Shown here piece by piece: positions 24,602 to 31,255 of a stretch of DNA of 64,000 nucleotides. The notes beneath the pieces were generated by a model, which was not told the origin of the DNA, searched no databases, and saw nothing but the letters and a program-made list of their open reading frames with translations. The position numbers and the translations under genes are program-made. How positions within the stretch are numbered: position 1 is the first letter of the stretch; every line of letters starts with the position of its first letter. Source of the stretch: Micromonospora zamorensis (GTDB taxonomy: Bacteria; Actinomycetota; Actinomycetes; Mycobacteriales; Micromonosporaceae); the NCBI RefSeq assembly GCF_900090275.1, contig NZ_LT607755.1, forward strand, positions 3,596,001 to 3,660,000, given 5' to 3'.

Positions 24602-24996
24602 GGTGGGGTCCTTTCGCGGTGCGAGGGACGGCGTGCGCCGATCACGCCTGGCGGTGGTGGAACGAGATATGTGAATGCATCGTTGCGCCCGAATCACGGG
24701 CGCGTCAAGCACTCTCCCACCATCCGTGAGAGCGTTATCTCCGCAGGTCAGGGACGACCGTCGAGAGCTAGATCGAATAACGGTTTTCCGGCTGCGATCC
24801 GTGCGCGGAGGGCCCCCGAGGTGCGGTGGACGCGCTCGCAGCCCGACGCGTTCGGCGAATGACCGAATCGGATCACAGCTGTTAGGTAAGCCTGGCCTAT
24901 GCGAAATATCCCCGAAAGAGGTTACTGATGGGGATTTGTCCCGTCGGAGCTGGGTACTGGGATTGCCCGGCTCCGACGACGGAAGCGAGATCGCTG
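24602..24996. promoter_or_regulatory. 395-bp divergent spacer with candidate iron box
   Basis: No gene is seen here. TTAGGTAAGCCTGGCCTAT at 24882-24900 matches the DtxR/IdeR box TWAGGTTAGSCTAACCTWA at 15 of 19 positions, 97 bp before the DUF1540 start. ATGAATGCATC-like sequence (AATGCATC at about 24674) lies in the promoter of the ThuA gene. Confidence 0.4.
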
Positions 24997-25299
24997 ATGA
25001 CTGACATGCTGGAGATGCCGCGGGTACACGAGTGCACAGTCACCGACTGCGGCTACAACCACGATGGCTGCCACGCGTTCGCCATCACCATCGGGCAGGA
25101 GAACGGGCACGAGAACGCCAACTGCGCCACGTTCATCGACACCTCGGCCAAGGGCGGGCTGGACCGGGTCATCGCCCAGGTCGGCGCCTGCAAGCGCAGC
25201 GACTGCCAACACAACGCCGAGTTGGAGTGCCACGCACCGTCCATTCGGGTCGGCCCGGGGCAGGACATCGCCGACTGCCAGACATACCAACCGCGCTGA
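24997..25299 (+). CDS. DUF1540 protein with two cysteine-rich repeats
   Basis: This is a 100-residue cytoplasmic protein. It contains two copies of the DUF1540 pattern: HECTVTDCGYNHDGCHAFAI...ANCATF and ACKRSDCQHNAELECHAPSI...ADCQTY, i.e. two four-cysteine sets that probably each bind a metal ion. The start at 24997 is chosen because the repeat begins soon after and the upstream residues are not conserved-looking. It is a single-gene unit between a divergent large gene and a strong terminator. A candidate iron box upstream hints at metal-dependent control, which is inference. No enzymatic role is known. Confidence 0.88.
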   Translation: MTDMLEMPRVHECTVTDCGYNHDGCHAFAITIGQENGHENANCATFIDTSAKGGLDRVIAQVGACKRSDCQHNAELECHAPSIRVGPGQDIADCQTYQPR

Positions 25300-25312
25300 G
25301 CCCTGCGGGCAC

Positions 25313-25345
25313 CGATGGAGGCGGCCGAGACGGCCGCCCCCATCG
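25313..25345. terminator. Bidirectional terminator between DUF1540 and iniC-like genes
   Basis: The stem CGATGG-a-GGCGGCC pairs with GGCCGCC-c-CCATCG around a 5-nt loop (13 bp plus one mismatch). It lies between convergent genes. Confidence 0.8.
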
Positions 25346-25378
25346 CGTCTCAGATCACGCCAGGTACGACCGCCGCTC

Positions 25379-26839
25379 TCAGCGACCGCCCGCGACCAGC
25401 TCGGCGATCATTCCCTCGCAACTGCGGGCGACGACCTGGGCTCCGCGCCGCTGCGCCAGCGGAAGCAGCAGGTCCTCGGCCCGGTCCCGCCACCGCCACT
25501 GCGCGTCGGCGGCGACCTCCCAGAGCCGCTGCGCGGTCGCCTCGTGCTCGACACCGAGCCGGGCGGCGAGGCCCACCCCGTTGCCCCCGACCAGTCGCTG
25601 CGCCTCGTCGGCCAGCTCCACGTCGAACCCGAGCCGGGTGTTGCGCAGGGCCACCAGCAGGCGCAGCTCCCGGAACTCGTGCGCACCGGCGAGGATCTGC
25701 TCGACCGCGCCAACCAGCTCGTCGGAACCCCGGGTGGGCTCGGCCCGCAGCAGCGTCTCCACCGCGGCCAGCGCGGACCGGGCCTTGAGCGTGTCGCGGC
25801 GATCGATGAAACAACGGGTCACCGACTCCCGCAGCTCGGTGAGGCCACTGCGCCGGATGAGTTCGGCGGAGAGCTTCACCCGACTGTCGAAGCCACTGCG
25901 GACCAGGGTGGCCGCCAGCCGGACACCGAAGATCCCGAACCGGTCCAGCAGCGCGCCGCGCACCTCGGTCTCCAGCCGTACCGGCAGCTCGCCACGGAGG
26001 AAGCGCTCGGCGGAGATCAGGTGAGCGTCCAACTTCGCCCGGGGCACCGAGGCCAGCGTCGCGAGCGCCGCGAAGTCCGATTCGCCGAGCATCCGGCCCG
26101 CCAGGCCGAGCATCCCGCTGCACGCCACCACGTTCACGCTGACTGCGCTCACCCGCGGATCGCGGTAGTGCCGCCGGGCGAGCTGACGCGCGCTGAGCAG
26201 ACCGTCGATCCGACCTCCCCCGGTCTCGTCCGCCCGGGACAACACCATGATCACGTTGATCGGGGCGGCCTGCCCGATGGCGCCGTCCCGGCCCGCCTCC
26301 AGCATCCGCAGATCACTGTCGCGACCGTCACGGGTCAGGTACAACACCGCGTCCGAGTCCCGCAGCACCCGCTCCACCAACGGCATCCGGCCCTGCTCGA
26401 CGTCGCCCGGGAGCGCCGGGGTGTCGATCAGCGTGACCTGCCGGAGCGCGCGCGTCGGCCACTGCACCACGATGTCGCGTACGTCCCCGGTGTCCCAGCC
26501 GAGATCCACCCGCAACCCGGTCGCCGACTTGACCACCGTCAGCTCCTGCGGGGGCTGACCGGCCGGGTAGGCGGTGGCACGCGGGGCAGGGCCGTCCTCG
26601 TACCAGGTGAACACACCGTCGGCCCTCTCGACCGGCGCGACCTCCTCGCCCATCAGCGCGTTGAGCACCGTCGACTTGCCGGACCGCCACGGCCCGGCGA
26701 CAGCGATGCGCAGCGGTTGCTCCAACCGGGCCACCTGATTGCGCAACTGCCCCACGGCCCGGGGGTTGCCCTGATAGAGGTCGATGGCCTGGTGCAGCAA
26801 CCCCCAGGCCGCCTCGTCCAGGCGCAGGCCCACTGTCAT
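25379..26839 (-). CDS. iniC: Dynamin-like GTPase, IniC-like
   Basis: This 486-residue protein has an N-terminal GTPase domain: P-loop GPWRSGKST (49-57), switch region with Thr, G3 in TLIDTPALPGD and G4-like SRADE. A long helical C-terminal part (about 250-486) resembles the stalk of bacterial dynamin-like proteins. It overlaps the upstream dynamin-like gene by 4 bp (stop and start at 26836-26839), so the two are coupled and probably act as a pair, like IniA/IniC of mycobacteria or DynA/DynB of streptomycetes. Such pairs remodel membranes during envelope stress or cell division. The symbol rests on synteny with the IniB-like gene. Confidence 0.82.
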   Translation of the reverse strand: MTVGLRLDEAAWGLLHQAIDLYQGNPRAVGQLRNQVARLEQPLRIAVAGPWRSGKSTVLNALMGEEVAPVERADGVFTWYEDGPAPRATAYPAGQPPQELTVVKSATGLRVDLGWDTGDVRDIVVQWPTRALRQVTLIDTPALPGDVEQGRMPLVERVLRDSDAVLYLTRDGRDSDLRMLEAGRDGAIGQAAPINVIMVLSRADETGGGRIDGLLSARQLARRHYRDPRVSAVSVNVVACSGMLGLAGRMLGESDFAALATLASVPRAKLDAHLISAERFLRGELPVRLETEVRGALLDRFGIFGVRLAATLVRSGFDSRVKLSAELIRRSGLTELRESVTRCFIDRRDTLKARSALAAVETLLRAEPTRGSDELVGAVEQILAGAHEFRELRLLVALRNTRLGFDVELADEAQRLVGGNGVGLAARLGVEHEATAQRLWEVAADAQWRWRDRAEDLLLPLAQRRGAQVVARSCEGMIAELVAGGR

Positions 26840-28695
26840 GTCTGCGGCTCCAACAGCAGCGGGGCCGAACGCGTAACGGTCAACTGCTGGGCCTGCTCGT
26901 AGAGCGCGGCCAACCGGGTCATCTTCAACCGGATCTCGCGCTGCCGCTGCTCGCGCAGGGAGGCGTCGGTGTCGGCCTCCTGCTTCGCGCTGCGGAACGA
27001 CTGCACGATGGCCTCCTGAAGCTCCTCGGTCAGCCCCGTGAAGTGGTCACGCAGCATCCGCTGCACCTGCCGGACGGCGTCCCGGCAGTCCCGGGTGATC
27101 CGGACGAAGAAGTCGTCGACGTGGCGCTGGATCGCGGTCTTGACGGTCGCCTGGCGGCGTCGGAGCAACTGCTTGCTCTCGTCGCGGATGCTCTTGCCGC
27201 CGAAGAGCGCCCCGATGCCGACCGAGACCGGGTTGATCATCGGCATTCCGGCCAGGGTGGTCGCCAGGCCGAACATCAACATGCCGCCGTACGAGCCCTT
27301 CATGCCGGTGAACAGCTTCTGGCCGGTGGTGAACCTGTCGATCGTCGGCCGTTGCAACTCCGGCAGTCGCCGGGCGATGTCGTCCGGCATGGACATGGAC
27401 CAGGGTGGCAGGACGTCGTAGCCGTACCGGTTGAAGTTGGCGGCCACCCGGCGGGCGATCCAGTCGCAGCGCTGGATCAGCCACTCGTGGTTGGCCTCCG
27501 CCGCCTCGACCAGGCTCCGCTCCAACCAGTCCTGAAAGGTGTCCCAGGCGTCCAGCGGATCGGCGGTGTCGAACGCCTCGTCCACCGTGCGCAGGATCTG
27601 CCGGGTCCGGTCCCGAAGGTCGTACTCGATGTCGGAGAGCAGGTCGGCGATCTCGTCGTTGAGCGTGTTCTGCCAACGGGTTGAGCAGCGACGCAGCTCG
27701 TCGACCTCGCGCTGGGCGGCGTGCAGGCGGGAGATCGGCCCGGACTGCTCCTCGGCCTCCTGGGTCGCCAGCTCGGCGCGCAGCGGTGCGGCCAGCTGCT
27801 CCACCACCGTCCGCGCCACCGCCTGCACCGACGCCCGGGCCAGGTGGTCGGACTTGCCGGCCAGGTCCCGCTGTAGTCGGGCGATCAGCGCGGGAAAGCC
27901 GGACTCGGCGTTGAGATCACGGTCGTCGGACGCGGCGGCGCGCAGCCGTAGCGTCGCCGAGACCGGGATCAGCGCCGCCGGGACGCCGGCCTCGACGAGA
28001 TGCTGCCGGTTGCGCTCGGCGACCGCACGCCAGTCGGCCACCAGATCGGTCTTGCTCTGCACCACGACCACGTTCGGGTGCGCGCGCATCACGTGCAGCA
28101 ACATGTTCAGCTCGGCGACCGACAACTCCCGGGTGGAGTCCGAGACCAGCAGCACGGTGTCCGCGCGGGCGGGAGCCGCGACCGGGGCGGCACCGCCGAC
28201 ACCGGCGACCTCGTCGGTGCCCGGAGTGTCCACCAGCACCAGCCCGGCGCCGAGCAGGGCACGCGGCACCCCGATCTCGACGTACGCCGGACCGCCGCCC
28301 GCCCGACGCCCGATCATGCCGGCCACGCCCGCGGCGACCTGGTTGAGCGCCACCGGAGTCCGCTCCACGGTCACCGTGGCGGCGCCGCCGGCGGGACGAC
28401 CCGTGGCTGGTGGCGGCGCCTGAGCCACTGCGGCGGACGGGGCTTCGGCGTGCTGCACCACGGTCGGCAGGACTGTCGTGCGGCCGTCGCCCACCGGGCA
28501 GGCGGGGGCGTTGATGATCGCGTTGATCAGCTGACTCTTGCCCTGGTTCGGCTCACCGATGACCAGGACCCGAAGCGTCGGGTCCAGCAGTTGGGCACGC
28601 TTCTGCCGCACCGTCTGGAGCAGGTCACCACGACCATGAGCACTGCACGTACGGGCGATCTCGTCCAGCACGTCCAACCAGATCCCGGCCATCAC
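26836..28695 (-). CDS. iniA: Dynamin-like GTPase, IniA-like
   Basis: This protein has about 619 residues (GTG at 28695 directly followed by ATG at 28692). GTPase motifs are P-loop GEPNQGKSQ (47-55), G3 LVDTPGTDE and G4 QSKTD. An Ala/Pro/Gly-rich insert lies between the P-loop and G3. A long helical region follows, then a hydrophobic hairpin (about 455-490, GGMLMFGLATTLAGMPMINP) that corresponds to the membrane-inserting paddle of bacterial dynamins, then helices to the end. It lies 112 bp after the IniB-like gene and is coupled to the IniC-like gene. IniA of M. tuberculosis remodels membranes under cell-wall-antibiotic stress; the same role is inferred here. Confidence 0.85.
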   Translation of the reverse strand: MMAGIWLDVLDEIARTCSAHGRGDLLQTVRQKRAQLLDPTLRVLVIGEPNQGKSQLINAIINAPACPVGDGRTTVLPTVVQHAEAPSAAVAQAPPPATGRPAGGAATVTVERTPVALNQVAAGVAGMIGRRAGGGPAYVEIGVPRALLGAGLVLVDTPGTDEVAGVGGAAPVAAPARADTVLLVSDSTRELSVAELNMLLHVMRAHPNVVVVQSKTDLVADWRAVAERNRQHLVEAGVPAALIPVSATLRLRAAASDDRDLNAESGFPALIARLQRDLAGKSDHLARASVQAVARTVVEQLAAPLRAELATQEAEEQSGPISRLHAAQREVDELRRCSTRWQNTLNDEIADLLSDIEYDLRDRTRQILRTVDEAFDTADPLDAWDTFQDWLERSLVEAAEANHEWLIQRCDWIARRVAANFNRYGYDVLPPWSMSMPDDIARRLPELQRPTIDRFTTGQKLFTGMKGSYGGMLMFGLATTLAGMPMINPVSVGIGALFGGKSIRDESKQLLRRRQATVKTAIQRHVDDFFVRITRDCRDAVRQVQRMLRDHFTGLTEELQEAIVQSFRSAKQEADTDASLREQRQREIRLKMTRLAALYEQAQQLTVTRSAPLLLEPQT

Positions 28696-28711
28696 CGCAC
28701 CAAGTGTGCGG
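28695..28711. promoter_or_regulatory. Dyad CCGCAC-N5-GTGCGG at the iniA-like start
   Basis: A perfect 6-bp inverted repeat touches the GTG/ATG start. On the gene strand TTGATA is followed after 17 bp by ACACTT, a possible weak promoter giving a leaderless iniA-like message. It may be an operator or an mRNA hairpin that limits translation. Confidence 0.35.
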
Positions 28712-28756
28712 ATTTCGGCTCAATTATCAAGAGGGACCGGATGTGGAACCGGAGAG

Positions 28757-28783
28757 GGCCGGATCGCCCGAAGCGACCCGGCC
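28757..28783 (-). terminator. Intercistronic hairpin between iniB-like and iniA-like genes
   Basis: GGCCGG-a-TCGC pairs with GCGA-c-CCGGCC around a 5-nt loop, 25 bp beyond the IniB-like stop codon. It could partly terminate transcription, making the small IniB-like product more abundant than the GTPases. Confidence 0.5.
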
Positions 28784-28807
28784 TCCCGCTCCTACCGGAG
28801 ATCCCTG

Positions 28808-29692
28808 TCAGAGCAGGCCGCCGGTGATACCCAGCAGGCCGTGGTCCGGCGAGGCGTGCGAGTCGCCCAGCACACCATCGGTGGCGCCCCCGGTCACATC
28901 GCCGACCGCGCCGGTGACACCGGGAAGGAGGCTGTCCACCTGGTGCGTCACACCGCCCACAGTGGACGGAACGTCGAGCGGCGGGACGACGCCACCGACA
29001 GCGCCGCCCGCGTGGCCCAGACCCAGCCCGCCCAGGGTGTCGTCGACACCGAGGGAACCCACGACACCGTTGAGCTGACCGTGGGTGCCGGAGAGGGCAC
29101 CGCCGGTCAGGTCGCCGCCGAGCAGGCCCGGGTCGGTTGCGCCGAGGAGACCGCTCGGATCGCCGGCCACGCCGGTGACGTTCCCCAGAACCGGGTCCGC
29201 GATGGCGTCCACTGGCTGCACCACGTCGGCGTCGAGGGTGTGCGCCACGTCGGAGACACCAGCCAGGTCGCTGTCCAACCCGTACGGACCGACGCCCAGG
29301 CCGATCCCCGGCAGCACGGTGATCCCGGCGGCGGCAGCCGACGGGTCGACTGCGATGGCGCCGAGCACGCCGGCCTTGATGTCCACGCCGGTGGGAGAAC
29401 TCGTGACGCTGATCTGCTGCGCCACGCTCTGCAACTGGCCCACCACGTCGGTGGTGTCGGTGACCAGCGGGTCGAACCCGAGCTGCCCGACGGCCGGCAC
29501 CAGTGGGGTGAGGCCCTGCCCCGGCGCGTAGTCGACCACCAGCGGCACCACGTCCTGCACGTCCGCCGCGGTGATGTCGCTGAGCCCTGCGGCCCGCAGC
29601 GCACCCTCGGGGTCGAGGTCGAAGGCCGACCGCGCGTCGGGGTTCGTCAACAGGTCGAGCACGAAGTCGTGGAGGGTCTGGTGCGAGTCCAT
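28808..29692 (-). CDS. iniB: IniB N-terminal-domain protein
   Basis: This protein has 294 residues from the ATG at 29692 (MDSHQTLHDFVLDLL) behind GAGGAG. The first 55 residues form the helical IniB N-terminal domain (HDFVLDLLTNPDARSAFDLD...LRAAGLSDITAADVQDVVPLV). The rest is a low-complexity Gly/Asp/Val/Leu-rich region of repeating GxxGGVTGxVGDxxG-like units, as in mycobacterial IniB. There is no classical signal peptide. It is the first gene of the minus-strand iniB-iniA-iniC-like operon and is divergent from an Hsp70-like and an IniR-like gene. In mycobacteria iniB is the marker gene of the cell-wall-inhibitor response; its molecular role is unknown. Confidence 0.85.
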   Translation of the reverse strand: MDSHQTLHDFVLDLLTNPDARSAFDLDPEGALRAAGLSDITAADVQDVVPLVVDYAPGQGLTPLVPAVGQLGFDPLVTDTTDVVGQLQSVAQQISVTSSPTGVDIKAGVLGAIAVDPSAAAAGITVLPGIGLGVGPYGLDSDLAGVSDVAHTLDADVVQPVDAIADPVLGNVTGVAGDPSGLLGATDPGLLGGDLTGGALSGTHGQLNGVVGSLGVDDTLGGLGLGHAGGAVGGVVPPLDVPSTVGGVTHQVDSLLPGVTGAVGDVTGGATDGVLGDSHASPDHGLLGITGGLL

Positions 29693-29989
29693 GTGCCGGT
29701 TCTCCTCGGATCTGGCCGTCGGCGGGTGTCGTACATCGACAGTGACGCTATTGCCCAGCCCACCCCCGGGCATCGGGGCTCAGCCCGCATCCGGGCCGGT
29801 TGAACTAGGGGCTCCGCCGCCTCGTACGTTAGGGGGACAGGGGGAAACCGACCCGGCGAGATTAGGGTCCCGACCAGGGACTGATCTCTGGTACGAACGT
29901 AGGAGCCCGCGGGGTTCGCCGGGGGTGGGTCGTCGGCAGCACCGACGCCATCGCCATCGGCCGGCCAACTCACGGGGGGAGAAGAGACG
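29693..29989. promoter_or_regulatory. Divergent regulatory region of the ini-like locus
   Basis: This 297-bp spacer lies between iniB-like and Hsp70-like genes and has no gene. It contains GTCCC-gacca-GGGAC (29867-29881), flanked by AGAT and ATCT, and two related elements CGTACGTTAGG (about 29823) and GGTACGAACGTAGG (about 29890). These are candidates for binding by the IniR-like regulator. Confidence 0.4.
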
Positions 29990-31255
29990 ATGCCGTACGT
30001 CCTGGGGATAGACATCGGAAGCACCAACACCGCCGCCGCGGTCGCACGGTCGCACGGCACGACCTGGACCCGCCCCGAGCCCGTCCCGCTGCAGGTCGGT
30101 TCCGCTCTCGTGCCATCGGTGCTGTGCCTGTCCGAGGACGGCTCGCTGCACGTTGGCGAGCCCGCCACCGACGACGGCAGCCGCACCACACGCGACTTCG
30201 TGCACCGGATCGGCGATGACGTACCCCTGCTGCTCGGCGGCGAAACGTGCGCGCCGCAGACGCTCACCGCCGAACTGGCGGCGTGGGTGGTCGAGCGGGT
30301 CCACGCCCTGGAGGGCGGCCCGGCAGAGGCGATAGTGCTCAGCCACCCGGCGGGGTGGCGCCCCTACCGACGAGAGGTGCTGCACCGGGCGCTGTCCGGC
30401 TTCGGCCTGCGCAACGTGACGTTGCTTCCGCGCACGGTCACGGTCGCCGAGAGCCACGCGGCCCGCGGGTTCGCGGGCAGCACCGCTGTCGTCTACGCCC
30501 TGGGGGGCAACAGCTTCGAGGCGGCTCTCGTGCGTCGCACCCCGCGCGGCACCTACGAGACGTTCGGCACCCCACAGGGCCTGGACCCGATCGGCGGGGC
30601 CGACTTCGACGAGGCGCTGGCCGACCACACCCGTACCGCGCTGGCCCGGGAGTTGGCCACCAGCGCACGCCGCGGCACCCAGGCCGCGCTGCGCGGGCTG
30701 CGCGCGGAGTGTGACCGGGTCAAGCGGGTGCTGACCGTCGACCTGACGGCCGACGTGGTGCTGGCCCTGCCGGGCGGCCCGGCGCGGATACCGGTGACCC
30801 GGGCCCAGTTCGAGGACATGATCCGCCCGACGGTGCAGGTCACCGTCGACCTCCTGCTGCGGGCCGTGCGCAGCGCCAACCTGACGCCGGGGCAGCTCGA
30901 CGGTGTCCTGCTGGCGGGCGGGTCGACCCGCGTGCCACTCGTCACCGAGCTGATCAGCGCGGCCCTCCCGGTCCCCGTCGAGGTGGAACCGGACTCCCAG
31001 TTGACCGCCGCCACCGGTGCGGCGATGGCCGCGTGCCAGGTGGTGTCGCCGCGCCCCCGCCGACAGCCACCGGCCCGCGATCCATCCCCGGTCAGCGGTG
31101 CCGGTCGGGCCTCCGTCCCGGCTACCCGCCGCCCCCACCACGACACCACCGTCCCGGGCGATCCGCCACCGCGGCCCCCGGTCCGGGTCCTCCCACTGGA
31201 CCTGCCGAAACCGTCCCGCCTGGCCTTGGCCCGCAGCCGGGGACGCGAAGGATGA
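29990..31255 (+). CDS. Hsp70-family protein, nucleotide-binding domain only
   Basis: This 421-residue protein begins with the actin/Hsp70 phosphate-1 loop GIDIGSTNTAAAV. It has the adenosine motif VLLAGGSTRVPLV (about 305-317). The phosphate-2 segment is divergent (YALGGNSFEAAL instead of DLGGGTFD). The nucleotide-binding domain ends near residue 345. The substrate-binding domain is absent and replaced by a Pro/Arg-rich tail of about 75 residues. It is therefore not a classical chaperone; such shortened Hsp70s probably act as ATP-dependent switches. Its stop overlaps the ATG of the IniR-like gene, so the two are coupled. It is divergent from the iniB-like gene. Confidence 0.88.
   Translation: MPYVLGIDIGSTNTAAAVARSHGTTWTRPEPVPLQVGSALVPSVLCLSEDGSLHVGEPATDDGSRTTRDFVHRIGDDVPLLLGGETCAPQTLTAELAAWVVERVHALEGGPAEAIVLSHPAGWRPYRREVLHRALSGFGLRNVTLLPRTVTVAESHAARGFAGSTAVVYALGGNSFEAALVRRTPRGTYETFGTPQGLDPIGGADFDEALADHTRTALARELATSARRGTQAALRGLRAECDRVKRVLTVDLTADVVLALPGGPARIPVTRAQFEDMIRPTVQVTVDLLLRAVRSANLTPGQLDGVLLAGGSTRVPLVTELISAALPVPVEVEPDSQLTAATGAAMAACQVVSPRPRRQPPARDPSPVSGAGRASVPATRRPHHDTTVPGDPPPRPPVRVLPLDLPKPSRLALARSRGREG

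Noticed and set aside
21857..24862. A 1001-codon plus-strand frame opposite the ThuA/dehydrogenase gene
   Set aside because: Low-complexity, Val/Gly/Arg-rich translation without motifs; the minus-strand frame has a signal peptide and six recognisable domains.
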